From Sanguinoderma infundibulare (Eukaryota; Basidiomycota; Agaricomycetes; Polyporales; Polyporaceae): a DNA stretch of 64,000 nt. Positions 22,797-34,488 of this stretch are shown in pieces. Position 1 is the stretch's first letter. Each line of letters opens with the position of its first letter. The translations under genes were made by a program, and so were the position numbers. The stretch spans positions 434,001-498,000 of the forward strand of contig JAVLRN010000003.1 in the NCBI GenBank assembly GCA_032821775.1, read 5' to 3'. The notes below the pieces were generated by a model that was given only the letters and a program-made list of their open reading frames with translations, was not told the origin of the DNA and made no database searches.

Positions 22797-23118
22797 GTTA
22801 TGCTCAATATACATTTATCATGTCTATCTTCTACATGGTGTGCACAAGTTCTGGACAGCCCAGCAAATCTCTGAGATACTGAACCTGTATTCCTGCATTA
22901 GGAACAATTAGGAAGGATTAGGGGTAAATTAGCACTACATTAGGGATAAAGTAGCACTACTGTAGCCACTTTATCCCTAACAAAAAAGGGGACCTCCCTA
23001 ATCTTAGGGAGCAGTTAGGCTAATGTTCCCTAACTCACTATTGCTTCTTATTTAGAATTAATTCCTACTTTTTAGTTGTATTTCCACCAAATTAGCCTGG
23101 GGAGGTTTTTCCAGAGTG
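22797..23118. repeat. Right arm of TIR copy 1 with subterminal repeats
   Basis: AT-rich, with many ATTAGG and CCCTAA motifs in both orientations (for example TAGGGATAAAGT against ACTTTATCCCTA), ending in the inverted TIR. Matches 34990-35338 in copy 2. Confidence 0.7.
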
Positions 23119-23444
23119 TGCCATGCCACCGCACGTCCTGTGATATGTAATGAGATGTGCATACGATCGAGGATGTACCGAACGATCCCCAAGTGTGAGG
23201 GCACCCGTAATCCATATGCATAACCGGGCTGCGAGGAAGAGGAGCTGCGCGGTCGAAGGGGGACACGCACGATGCGTGGTAACCACACGGTAGATACGCA
23301 TGGTAGCCGAAGAGCCTGCACGATGCGGAAGGCCAAGGACCCAAGTCGTGTATGGTGCGTACGGTGGTGACTGATCGGTGCAAGAGGGAACTACACAGAA
23401 TGCAAAGATTCTGGGCACAGGGCACGTAGGGGACCCTACAATGC

Positions 23445-24475
23445 TCGTCACAAAGCCTCCACAAATCGTCTGTTGTATACTCCGGGGTAAGGGTCACAGT
23501 TGGATACAAGGCAAAAATGTCCGCCTTAAACCTGTCATAGTCGAAGGCCGAATCCGCAAAAGACGGGAGCGTCGTCCAAGCATCCTCTATCCACGTCTCC
23601 AAATAACGAATAGCAAGCTCCTTTTTATCTCCCACAGGCACCGAATGCCTGTTCATGAGCATCTCTAAGTCAGTAAAATACCGACTGAGTATGCGTGGAA
23701 TATCCAGATCGAAGACAGGACAGTTTCAGTCTCCTCGGACAGGCATGACCGCCATGCCAGTGAGCGTAGTCGGAGTAGTCATGATGGGGAAAGGCTGATA
23801 TGGGGGAATTGACAGTTGCGGTGCGAGCGGACGTGAACAAACTCAAAGCCGGAGTGGTTGGACTAGATAAACAGGTGGAAGCGGTGGTGCGGGCAGTGGG
23901 AAAATTACCGCAGGCTCATGTGTCACTTCGAGGATATTGGAGAGATTGCGCTCTTCACTTTCATTGCTGGGCGCGAGCGGAAGCTGATCGAGGAAGGAAA
24001 GGTTCAACAAACTAGGGTCTACCAAGTCCTCAACGACTAGCTCGTCATTTGGATCTGAATGTTCCGAAGAGTTGTTTTCAGATATCGTGACTTGACTATT
24101 GAGGTCCACTTCGAGTGCGTTAATGTCGATGCTGAGGCCTCTGAGTTCTCGTCACAATCGGATAGGCACAGTTGCAGGTGGGATCGAATTGGAGCACAAG
24201 CGATACATGCGGTTGTGAGGAAGGTCGAGCGATGGAAGCGAGTGCATTCTAATCAAACGCGGTCGAGGAGTTGGTTGCGGGGATGGAGAGTCGAACTCGT
24301 GGAGTGTGGCTGAGTAAGACAACCACCCAGCGAGCTGGTTCACCTCGTAAAGGAAGTGGGGATTGTCGGTGAGCTGCAGTATGGCCTCGAAGGAAACCAA
24401 AGAAATCCCTCGTGGTGGGCTCCAGAAATGATGGGTGTATGGTTGGTCTATGTGCAAACAGAGGACCGAAGTCAT
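23445..24475 (-). pseudogene. Element A gag, N-terminal part
   Basis: One minus-strand frame runs from 24475 to the solo LTR, broken by TGA at 24152-24154, 23843-23845 and 23726-23728. From the ATG at 23782 the product (MTTPTTLTGMAVMPVRGD...) aligns with element B gag: MAVMPVRGD matches KAMPLCGER, and ELAIRYLETWIEDAW...FALYP matches DFAIHYVVPTVAEAW...LELYP. This is the capsid-like region of a Ty3/gypsy Gag that would form the virus-like particle. The part between 24475 and 23783 is an acidic, proline-rich extension that may or may not belong to gag, so the true start is uncertain. The frame stops being gag at 23444, where a solo LTR begins, and resumes at 18935. Confidence 0.7.
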
Positions 24476-25248
24476 CTGGGCAAGGTCTGATATGTGTGCG
24501 AGGGACTCAGGTGCTTGAGAGACTCCAAAGAGCTGGCACTAGATGTATAAAATCCCGGGTGTGGGATCAGTGAACCTCAAAGAGGAACAACAAACATCGA
24601 TGAGGCGATGAGCTGTGGCGATGGGAAACGAAGGGGAATGGGGAATAGAGACTTGAAACAGCGAGCAGTCACTGTTGTGACTATGAGCGGGAACATCAAA
24701 AATGAAATGGCTGAGAAAACGGCAAATGTACGTGCAATGTCAGCAACTCGCTAGTTGCAGACCGTAGAGCACAGAAGTGAGAGATCCATGTTGTCGGGAG
24801 GTAGAAATCTCCTCTATAAAACTCAAACATACACAGGCTATATACCTACAGAAGATAGCCAATCAAAAACATCTAAAAGACACTGGCCAATGAAAAACCT
24901 GTAAAACTGCAAGAAAGAGAAGTACGCGCACACTGAGTACGCCAGAGCGCACCAGCATCACAGTGGTGTGACATGGTCACATGTACGTGTCCAAGTGGGG
25001 AGGACTGATCGACCTGCAGGCCAATCGCAAACTAGCAATATCGCATACTGAAGGACTCAGCACGTGTCGATGGCAACTCACATAAGGAATGCGTGCACAC
25101 CGAGGACACACTAAATCGTCAGCCAGAGAGAGGACATACGTACTGCAGGATATACTGCACGAACTGGTGAGCGATGCGCCGAAGGCACGGGCGTCATATG
25201 ACATCATGCCGGAGCCGCCATTGAAGGGTCGATCCTATATCATGTAGG
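24476..25248. other. Unassigned sequence upstream of element A gag
   Basis: No supported gene on either strand. By position it may hold the 5' LTR and leader of element A, but only one copy is in the window, so the LTR ends cannot be set. Confidence 0.3.
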
Positions 25249-28200
25249 TTGATCCACGAGGAGAGACTCATACTGAATGCAGCTGGCAGGGACTATGTGG
25301 GCACTGAGTCCATCAACGCATATCCTCCCCACACCATGGACCTACTGGCAGGAACCCCTCCTCCTCCCTACATTGACACTCGGCCAAACGCATTTGGCAT
25401 CTTCTGCCGCTACACAACCCTCCTGAAGTGCAACCCTGAGGAGGGTCTCACCCTTGACACCTTTGCTGATGCTGACACACACCTCTGTCCTCCCTGCAAC
25501 CCACATAACCACCACCCCGTTCAGTCGTTTGGATCGAAAGCCTCAAACATGCTCAAGAAGGCCAAGGAACTCGCTGCCGATGCAATCAAGCTGTTCTTTA
25601 ACTGGACCATCTTCGCCCTCATGGACTGGCAATACTCGGGCTCCCTGATCAAGTCCACCGCTGAAGTTCAACGCCTCATCGATGACATCATAATAAACCC
25701 CCTTTTCAACAAGAATGACCTCGAAGGATTCTCCACTGCTCATGAGAAGCAGCGGCTGAATAATTATTGGGACACAGGTGGCGCGTTTTCAGGTGACGAT
25801 GGATGGGAAGAGATTGAGGTTGAGCTTCAAGCTCCAAAAGAGTTTGAGTGACATGAGAGCGAGGACAACACGCCATCATTTTCAGTGAAAGGTATCTGGG
25901 CACGTAGGTTCACTGAGGTGCATTTCACCTCTTGCTGTCATCCTCTCTCTCCCTTTCATGTATCTATCTCACACCAGGTCATTGCATCTGCATTTACCAA
26001 TCCTGTTTCGTGCAAGTACACATGGTTCCCATATCAGCTCTTTTGATGTTGCTTCACCTCCGCTCCCCTCAAATGAATCTATATGAACATTATAAATTCT
26101 GACGCCATGCTCGATGCCCATGCAAAAGTTCAAGCGCTTCCTCCAAACCCCAACGATCCACCTGACATCGAGTGTGTCATCGCTGGAATCATCATCTACT
26201 TGGACTCGACTCACCTCACCAACTTCGGTACTGCCTCCCTGTGGCCCATCTACATCTTCTTCGCTAATCTCTCAAAGTACTATCGTCTCAAGCCCACCAT
26301 GTTCACCACTCATCACCTCACATATGTCCCATCTGTAAGTAATATTCACTAACATCATATCTGCCGCCGCTGACCTGTTATCCAGCTGCCCAACAATCTC
26401 TTTCATTGGTATGAAGACATGTATGACTCCCCAATATCTAGCACAGTCAAGAAGCTCCTCAAGCATGACCTCATGCAGAAGATATGGCTCCACCTCCTCG
26501 ACACTGAGTTCATAAAAGCTTACAAGCACAGTATGATTTTAAAATGCATGGACGGTGTCCTGCGGCATATATTTCCCAGGTTTTTTGCGTATTCGGTGGA
26601 CTACCCTGAGAAGTGTATTGTCTGCTTTACATTCGTACTATACATATCTCAATGACATGTGGCATCTAGGTGCCTAGTTTTATGCATCAAAAACCTTGTA
26701 TGCTGTGTCTGTCTGGAGTGCCTCATCCCAAAGTGTACATTCGGAAACATGGGGACTAGGTGCAATCTCAAGAACCACCAAACCAATAAGTGCGAGGACT
26801 CTGGCTGGCTTCACAAGGTCATCATGGACATACACTGCTGGATCTTCACACTTGAGAGAGCACCCAAAGGTCAGAATGTCAAGGCATCTGACCTTGGCAA
26901 ATTGTCCATGCATCTGACAAGGGTACATTGATTCTCTGGGTGATCAAGTTGGTGTCAAACTTCTCTGTCATGAGGCAGGCATGGCTGGCCTCACTCTGTC
27001 TCTTTGGCTTTTATGGCATCCGGCAGCCCAATGGCAGTCTTTGTGGAACTGACTTTATCGCTATCTTTCAGTCTGCATTCTCAGTCTGATTCGCTAAATT
27101 CAAACAAAACATTTACAATCTTTTCGCACCTGACCTTATACACGAATTCGAGCTTGGCGTATGGAAGTCCACCTTCACTCATCTCATCCGGATCCTCATC
27201 ACTATGGGACAGGACGGCTGCCAGCTTCTCAATAACTGGTTAGTATCGCCGAGACGTGTAAGTCGACATTATGCTGACCTCACTCACAGGTTCTTCCAGA
27301 TTCAGATGTTCGGGTGGCAGACAATCCATCAATTTAGTGGGAACATCTCAGCCATAAAGAAGCTGGCTGCTCACAACTTTGAGCAGACACTCAAAGTAAG
27401 TTCTTCGAATGAGACCCAGCCGACCCACTTGCTGATGTCAGATGTTCTTTCCATTGTCATTCACTTGTTTGCAAGTGCATCTTTTATGCTGACGTTGTTA
27501 CACAGTGTGCTATACCTGTCTTCGAAGGTGTTCTCCCAGAGCCGGTGAACAAGATTGTGCTGGACATGTTGTTTGAGCTCAGTTATTGACACGCTTACAC
27601 CAAGTTGGCTCTTCACACAGAGCCCACTCTGATCACATTTGAGTCCACAACCGTCACCATCAGGAAGGCCATGCATGTGTTCTGTGACAAGGTGTGCCTG
27701 TTGTACGCCACCAAAGAACTGCCTCACGAAACACAATTGTGTCAACAGCGCAGCGCCACGGTGTCGAAGACTGGAAAAACCGCTATGAGCAAGGCTGCAA
27801 CAGCTCAAGGTCCAAACATCAAGATGTTCAACATGGACACCATCAAAGTTCATTGGATGGCAGACTACCCCCACCATATCCGCCGCCTAGGCACAACCGA
27901 TAACTTCACGACCCAGACTGTACATCTTTGTTCTGAGCAGATGAAAATATCTCTTTTCTGTTTGCTGTTTAGAGGGAACTCGAACATCGCCACCTCAAAT
28001 ACTTCTACAGACTCACAAACAAGAACCGGATGTTTGCGCTTCAGGTTGGTAAACATGTCTGCCACCAGAACATCCTCCACAAAATGGTGCACAGTGTTCC
28101 TGTGCTGTCAAGGCAATGCCAGAGATGCCTCGGACATCAGCTCAACAATGCCAGACAACATGGCACCACTGACTGCTCATAATGTGACCTCTAGCTTTGC

Positions 28201-29407
28201 TTCAAGGACTCCCAGCTGCTTGCCACAACTGTCCCCACTGAGCACCACCACATGTCAACTGAACAATGCTACCACCAGGACCTCATAGATTTCTTACACG
28301 CCAATGCCAAGGATCCCGCATGCAAGGTACCATCAAATCTGTTCCTACAGAGTTGCCATTCACTCACATCTATCTTAGAACTTTCTACGTGACCTCAAGG
28401 CACATCTTTTTAGATGTCTGGCTGGTGGCCAGGTGCTCTTGGACAATGACAAACCCACTGATGCTGACCTCGCACGTGTATGCATCTCTCGGAACAGGAT
28501 TTACAAGCAAAAGGTCCTCTGCATCAACTATACAACATATGACATGCGGCATGCACAGAACTCCATCAACCCATGGACACACTCCGACATCATGATGGTC
28601 ACACCTCAGGGCAGTGACCACCCATATCTGTACACGTGCATTCTCGCACTCTTCCATGTCCATGCCTATCTCTCAGCACCTGGGCTGTCACATGAGGGTG
28701 ACACTGACCCGACACTTGTCCAGATTCTTTGGGTCCGGTGGTTCAACTTTGACACATGCGTGTGGAGTGGATTCAAGGTGCATCGACTGCCGCAGCTCAA
28801 GTGGGCTGACATTGATGACGGCACATTTGGTTTTGTCTCCCCATGCCAGGTCCTTCACACCACACATCTCATGCTGGCATTCCATCACAATCAATCAGAC
28901 ACTGCCCTTCTAGGACCTAGTATCGTGTGGCAGGATGATGAAGATGACATGAATTAGGTATATCATTACATCGAAATGTACGTATGTTCCCTCTGTTGAA
29001 TCTTTCATGTCTTTCACTACATCCACAGCTTTGTAGATCACGACATGTTTATGCACTATGCCAGCAATGGCATCGGACACCAGGGTGTCGTCAAAGTCCC
29101 CGTCATCGCCCTGCAACTGGAACGAGAGTCAGAGAATGACTCGGAGTCCAAAGAAGACAACCCGGACATACCGGTGTCACCTCAAGATGATCCAATGGTG
29201 CAGGATGGGCCCGACATGCTGGCCAATGACTACGAGAATGTTGAGTCAGATGTTGGTGAGGCCGAGGAGGACAGCTCGGATGGAAATAGTTTGGATGAGT
29301 GGTCGGAGTCATCTGATGATGAGGACGACTTGGGGCCAGAAGATGGGGAGGATACAGCAGCCGGGGATGAGTCTGAGTATGCTCAGTGGGGCTACACAGC
29401 CATGTAG
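25249..29407 (+). pseudogene. Plavaka-like DNA transposase, decayed, multi-exon
   Basis: Successive plus-strand open stretches match, in order, a large protein very common in Agaricomycete genomes that I place with the Plavaka transposases from memory of the family. They are LAGTPPPPYIDTRPNAFG (25340s); HEKQRLNNYWDTGG; FSVKGIWARRFTEV; DAMLDAHAKVQALPPNPND and DSTHLTNFGTASLWPIYIFF (26100s); FHWYEDMYDSPISS; LHLLDTEFIKAYKHSMI; HIFPRFFAYSVDYPEKC; CLECLIPKCTFGNMGTRC; EFELGVWKS; SAIKKLAAHNFEQTL; HWMADYPHHIRRLGTTDNFT; INYTTYDMRHAQNSINP; WSGFKVHRLPQ; YASNGIGHQGV. An acidic tail ends at 29407. Frame changes coincide partly with GT...AG introns and partly with true decay (stops near 27053, 27590). It would cut and insert DNA; no TIRs could be assigned to it. 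Confidence 0.7.
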
Positions 29408-31292
29408 TAATGTACGCTTATATTCAGAGGTTTCATGATCCTGATCTGCATGCAATGGTGACCGCTATGTCTCGAGTAACCTCTCCTAAGATATATTACT
29501 AACTATCTGTACATACAGAACTTGTACCTAAACATGCTGGCTCCCACACCAAGACAATCGCCCCCAATCAATTCCATACAAGCTGATATATCCTGCCAAT
29601 CAAGCTCAAGTGCATTCAATTGGCCACCTTACGATCCCTCGGCTGGTCTACAATCCATCAGCTTCAATTGTGCACTAGCACCTAGTCGCCAAATTTGGGG
29701 TCCCAGAGCCAATGGACCCAATGTTAGCCATTGGTTTTGCACTTTTGCTGATGCACAAGATGATGGCCTGCACACCCTCAAAGGCAAAGCGGATGCCTGA
29801 CAGCCTGACCATTTTCATTGAACAATAGAAATGTACGACTCACCTGATTTGAACTGCCTCATTTGATCCTCCCTTCGGCCTTCACACAAACCAGTCTCTG
29901 CACCATGCTTGGCATATATGAGGCCTCGCATCAGTAATTCACACAAGTTCTGAATGTCTGGATATCTGGTGCTTAGGGCACCTAAGAGGCTGAAAACACA
30001 GACATCGACCTACCATTGACCACCTATCCTTCACAGCGCTAGGGTTTGAGGTGCGGGAGGTATTATTGCTCTTGCACAACCATCTGAGAGAGCACAGCCC
30101 ACACATGGGGACTAGAGAGCTTGTCGGTGCTTGCACAGTGACGCACAGCGATGACCAGCATTGCCGATGATGATACCCATCATGCACCAGTTTCGTCATC
30201 AGAGGGTGTTCACAGGGGACATCCAAGCCATTGTGAACCTTGTCAGACCTGTATTTCTGTTTTAAAATGTCTGATGGGGGGTTTTGCACCTCTGACCTCT
30301 GACTTCTGACAGGTCTGAAATGGGTCTGAAAGTATCTGAAAACATCTAAAAACATCTGAAACATCTGTGTCAGACCTGTCAGAACTCCTGGGAATTTCTG
30401 ATGTCCTCTGTGCCTCTTAAGGTCTCCTGTACTACTCTCCTACTCCCATAAACTCACCATCGCTCTTCACATAACTCTGGAACCTTACCCTGTAGTTACC
30501 ACTCAGACGGAGGTAACAAAAGCCAGTCTCTGCTGTTGAGCCAGTGCTGGCCGGGGCTCCAGCAGTACATCAACTGGGTGTTCAGCCAGAGTACCCTTGG
30601 CAGAGGGTGAAGTATGTGGGCACTAAATTGTTGTGTGGTCAGCAGGTAGGTATCTATGGCTGACCCTCAGTGCTCTACCTGCCCCTTGAAGGGAGGGTTG
30701 TCTGTAGCTCTGGCTGGCAATCTTACAGGGCTCTAACTGGATGTTTGGCCAGAGAACCCTCTGTCCAGCTTAAACCTCTTCAGCACTAAATTGCTGTGCT
30801 TTTAAAGGGCTCTGGGGCTGTGCTTTCTTGGTGGGTGGCATTTAGCACTCTACCTAACCCTTGAGGACAGGGTGGCTCCATGCACTCAAATAACATCCCC
30901 TTCCCTCTGGACCAGCTGCAAACTGAACTGTATGCTCCACTATAATAGAGAATTATATTCTTGTGCTTCTCAGTATCCAAACTGGATCTCCAGCATACTC
31001 TTTTTGCAGAATGACCTGTATGACTGGTCACCCATTGGTACATCCATTGGATGTTTAGCCCATATACATTTAATCTAGCCATGGTATATGAGCACAGTGC
31101 TATCCTAAAGGACAGCTCCAGGACTGTCCTTCTTCGCAGTCAGCCTAGGGCGGACCATCCAGCCCTGGAGGAACATGTTGTATCATGCACTCAAATAATG
31201 TCTCCATCTCTCCGGACCAGATGCAAATTAAACCCTGTAACCAGTTAGCATAGTGCAGACACTCTGCACATCTGGCCAGTTAATATTGCACA
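29408..31292. other. Intergenic region with degenerate repeats
   Basis: No supported gene. It has a short inverted repeat (30305-30383) and loosely repeated units between about 30540 and 31260, such as GCACTAAATTG(T/C)TGTG twice and CATGCACTCAAATAA twice. The CTGGCCAGT motif near 31272 continues on the far side of TIR copy 2 (35345 onward), showing that copy 2 was inserted into this repeat field. Confidence 0.5.
30305..30383. repeat. 14-bp inverted repeat around a CTGAAA-rich tract
   Basis: TCTGACAGGTCTGA (30305-30318) and its exact reverse complement (30370-30383) enclose a tract of repeated CATCTGAAA-like words. Confidence 0.6.
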
Positions 31293-31755
31293 CATCAGGA
31301 AAACCCTCCCAAGCTAATTTGATGTATTCACTACAACTATGACCTAATGGAGGTATTGTCAATCTAATTTGAACTAATTTGAACTAATTGCATCTAATTT
31401 GGACTAATATACAGAGGGATCTTTAGAATAGTAATAATATGCACTATCAGATGGACAGGAACAGCAGTTGTACTAATTAGTACTACTTTTGCACTACTTT
31501 AAACCTATTTTCATGTATTGGAACAATCAAGACATTCTTGTATGATTGGGTGCTTTGACATCACATTCTGCATCATTCACAGCACAAACAGCAAGGAATG
31601 ACATTATATGCCACACTATGCAATGACAGTGACAAATGTGCACTCCAACATGCATAGACCACAGATATTGAGATAAACAAGAACACAAGCTGACACTTCT
31701 ACACACGAGGCAAGGGGAGAGGAGGGAGAACAAGCACAGTGCGGTGGAGGGTATC
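31293..31755. repeat. Left arm of TIR copy 2
   Basis: Matches 19632-20095 over about 460 bp with scattered substitutions and small indels. Confidence 0.75.
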
Positions 31756-32130
31756 CAAACACTGGACCAAGGCCTGGAAAGTGACATTCAGTTAGTTGAG
31801 CACCGGACGGCATAGACTTAACATATTGGGGGAGGCACTTGTTCATCTGCTAGCAGAATTGTAGGCCATAGTGGAGTCTACAACAGGGTAGTCATGACTG
31901 GGAGGAGGGCTATGGACACCAGCAGTGGCAGGGCTCTCCACATGCTGCCACAGCAGCTGCCCATAGCCAGATGAAGCCGAAGGAGAGAGGGAGGAGAAAG
32001 AGGCCGTTGCAGCTAAAAAAGAGTGCAGCATACTGAATGCGAAACTGGGTGATTGATTGGAGCTCCATGACACAATACGTATCTCCCCAGCAGAGCCGGG
32101 TGCATCTGCTCATGTTGAGTTGCATCCATG

Positions 32131-32400
32131 CCGATAACATCACAGGACAACCTTTAGGCTGAGGCTGCAGCTGGCCAGGGTGGTAGCTGTAGGGCGTGAT
32201 GCCTTCTGAGCCTGTGAGGTCCATGTCAGAGAGGGTTGTGCCACCCAGGAGGCTGACGACGTGATCAGGGTCGAAGTTGCCATCAAAGTTGTCCTGGCGG
32301 TGGCAGTGGTGGCAGAAGAAGAGAAGGGCAAGGAGGATGGAGAGCCCAGTGACACCACCAACGATAGCGGCAGTGTTGAATGAGGAGAAAGAAGAGGTGT
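32131..32400 (-). pseudogene. Captured single-pass membrane protein exon
   Basis: Minus-strand stretch FNTAAIVGGVTGLSILLALL then FFCHHCHRQDNFDGNFDPDH and VSLLGGTTLSDMDLTGSEG, TPYSYHPGQ. It has a clear transmembrane helix followed by a His/Cys/Arg stop-transfer and a tail of the DNFDGNFDP type seen after the membrane helix of many predicted fungal surface or mid2-like proteins. The ectodomain is not visible here. It is probably part of another captured host gene; the exact source is unknown. Confidence 0.5.
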
Positions 32401-32538
32401 TTGTGAGAGGGTGGGAGCAAAGAGGATGGTGACAATGTGGCAAGTGGGAGAATGGAGAATGGATGAAACTGAACCAGGCCACCACCGGCAAGCTTGTCAG
32501 AGGGATGGGCAGTGAGCTTGTGGAGAGTGTAGAAGGCC

Positions 32539-32952
32539 TTACTGTCGGCCTTGATGTCCTGAGAGGGGGGCGTGGATGTCATCAGTGAAAGGGTCAGTCG
32601 AAGAGGTCATGTCCTCAGGTTTGCCTTGAGCAACCTGAGCTCGAGGAGCAGAAGGTGCCCTTGAGGGCGAGGGTATCCGAACAGGAGGGGGGGAAGGTTG
32701 GTGAGCTTGTCGCTGTGAAGCGACATCAGAGGGGGATACAGAGTTACCTCTGCAACCAGTGTCCTTAGGCTGCTTGTGCTGCTTGTGCCCTCGGAAGGGT
32801 TTGTCAGCAGTTGTATATGTCTGGTCAGCCTTCGCAGGGAAAGAGGCAGATGACTTAGTCCTCTCAATGGAAGCGGCTTGTGGGTGCAAAAGCTGTGGTG
32901 AGCATTGCTGGAGTTTGCTCTTGGGTGAGACAAGGGGAGCACGGGGGTGCAC
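32539..32952 (-). other. Unidentified open frame in TIR copy 2
   Basis: 137 codons on the minus strand, rich in Ser, Pro, Lys and Gln (APLVSPKSKLQQCSPQLL, TADKPFRGHKQHKQPKDTG, PEDMTSSTDPFTDD). It looks like a disordered region and could be a captured exon. No family recognised. Confidence 0.3.
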
Positions 32953-33081
32953 CTGAGTGTGCAGGGGCCTAAGAGCAGATTGCTGAGCCGGCTTGGAGAT
33001 GTTGAGGATGCCAGGGGTGGAACGAGGACTGGAGCCAAAGGGTGATGTGCATAAGGTAAGTGGAAGACTGGGGAGAACATT

Positions 33082-33154
33082 GTTAGAGTCTTCAGCTCAA
33101 TTCGGTGGCGCCACAGGCAATGTGCCACTGAATTGAGCACTTACAACTTCTAAC
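33082..33154. repeat. Central palindrome of TIR copy 2
   Basis: Imperfect hairpin with arms GTTAGAG...CTCAATTCGGTGGC and GCCACTGAATTGAG...TCTAAC around CCACAGGCAATGT. The core is shared with 21226-21301. Confidence 0.75.
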
Positions 33155-33186
33155 TCTCCTCATCTCTTCTCCCACTCGCTACATCG

Positions 33187-33463
33187 CCATTCAACCAAAA
33201 GGTGCTATGGACCGCCATCACGCTCCTCATCTTTCTCATCTGCTCCCAGGTCCCCCTGTATGGCATCATGTCCTCAGACTCGGCAGATCCCCTCTACTGG
33301 GTGCATGTCATCCTCGCCTCGAACTGTGTCACGCTCATGGAGCTCAGCATCACGCCCATCATCACTTCTGGCATGATCATCCAGCTTTTGGCCAGTGCAA
33401 ACTTGATTCAGGTCGACCTCTCACTCAAAGAGGACTGCGCACTGTTTAGTGGGGCTCAGAAAT
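33187..33463 (+). pseudogene. Captured Sec61 alpha exon
   Basis: Sec61 alpha is the channel subunit of the ER protein translocon. The exon reads [90 protein letters not shown] and ends at a GTGAGT donor at 33464. This is the N-terminal region covering the plug and the first transmembrane helices. Conserved residues are changed (Arg to Cys in NCVTL and EDCAL, Gly to Ser in ELSIT), consistent with relaxed selection and CpG loss. No later Sec61 exons were found. Confidence 0.9.
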
Positions 33464-33756
33464 GTGAGTGGTGCACTTTCTCTCAGCTGCATCCCTCGTA
33501 ACCACACCCAAGGCATCGCAGTTTGCTGCCCAGGCGTCCCCCACCTTGTCCAAAAACACCCTCACCACAAACACGACCTGGCCATCCCCAACTCCTCATC
33601 CTTGTTGTCTTCCACCATCTCCTCCACCATCATCCCCACTCTCACACACCATAAGTCCTGTTTGCTCCTTGTCTCCCCTCCGATGCTCTCTGATTGTGTG
33701 CACTGCTACTTGCTGCTCTCAGTTATGGCTTTCTTCTAGTTCCCTAGACCCTCGCC

Positions 33757-34326
<570 letters not shown>

Positions 34327-34339
34327 GAACGGTGCATGC

Positions 34340-34488
34340 TAGCTTCACCTCTCCATGGCTTGTACTTTTTCCACACTGATGGACTCGCTGTCAGGGTCCA
34401 GATTCGGCAAGTTCAAAACAGACACCCAGTCGATCTTCGAATGCATGGCCCGTGCCTGTACGAAAGGTGTCTCGGTCACTTCGGCTGT
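34340..34488 (+). other. Unidentified piece between E2 and MDH cargo
   Basis: Plus-strand open stretch [33 protein letters not shown] just before the MDH part. It may belong to another captured gene; not recognised. Confidence 0.25.

Larger units (their letters stand above)
19632..23118. mobile_element. TIR DNA transposon copy 1 carrying captured host gene pieces
   Basis: The ends are inverted: CAGGAAAACCCTCCCAAGC at the left and the reverse of CTGGAAAAACCTCCCCAGGC at the right, about 24 bp with a few mismatches. The interior has no transposase; it carries a TBP piece on the minus strand and an MDH/uL1 chimera plus an MDH piece on the plus strand, diverging from a palindrome at 21226-21301. 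Copy 2 (31293-35338) shares the terminal about 460 bp, the palindrome and the MDH part but differs in the other cargo. It is inserted in the solo LTR between GGCACCG and TGCCATG; a target duplication could not be settled. This is a Pack-type, non-autonomous element. The mobiliser is unknown; CACTA/Plavaka-like is a guess. Confidence 0.8.
18936..23440 (-). repeat. Solo LTR of the B family, split by a TIR transposon
   Basis: Minus-strand copy of the element B LTR in two parts, 23440-23119 (322 bp) and 19631-18936 (696 bp), summing to the full LTR length. It carries TGTAGGGTCC at 23440 and TTACA at 18936. The target duplication ATGC is perfect (18932-18935 and 23441-23444). No internal retrotransposon sequence is attached, so it is a solo LTR left by LTR-LTR recombination of a B-family element. 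Confidence 0.85.
1..24475 (-). mobile_element. Element A: old Ty3/gypsy retrotransposon split by three insertions
   Basis: Five pieces on the minus strand read in order as gag, nucleocapsid, protease, reverse transcriptase, RNase H and integrase: 24475-23445, 18931-17353, 16418-15828, 15843-14347 and 984-1. They are separated by a B-family solo LTR (18936-23440), an E solo LTR (16419-17352) and element B (985-14346). When each insertion is removed with one copy of its target duplication (ATGC, CCGG, ACGA/GCGA), the protein reads across every junction in frame, for example ...CDEH|DQEGS and ...ELSIP|GTDTEK. That is strong evidence that the pieces were one element. Its own LTRs are not identified: the 5' one should lie upstream of 24475 and the 3' one is outside the window. 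Seven in-frame stops, all TGA, make it non-functional. Confidence 0.85.

Noticed and set aside
19630..23120. A definite target-site duplication for the TIR elements
   Set aside because: Comparing the solo LTR with its uninterrupted copies gives GGCACCG and TGCCATG with no clear repeat; copy 2 lies in repeats. The exact ends remain open by 2-4 bases.
18936..23440. 5' LTR of element A
   Set aside because: No primer site follows it, gag continues in frame on both sides and a perfect ATGC duplication flanks it, so it is a solo LTR inserted in gag.
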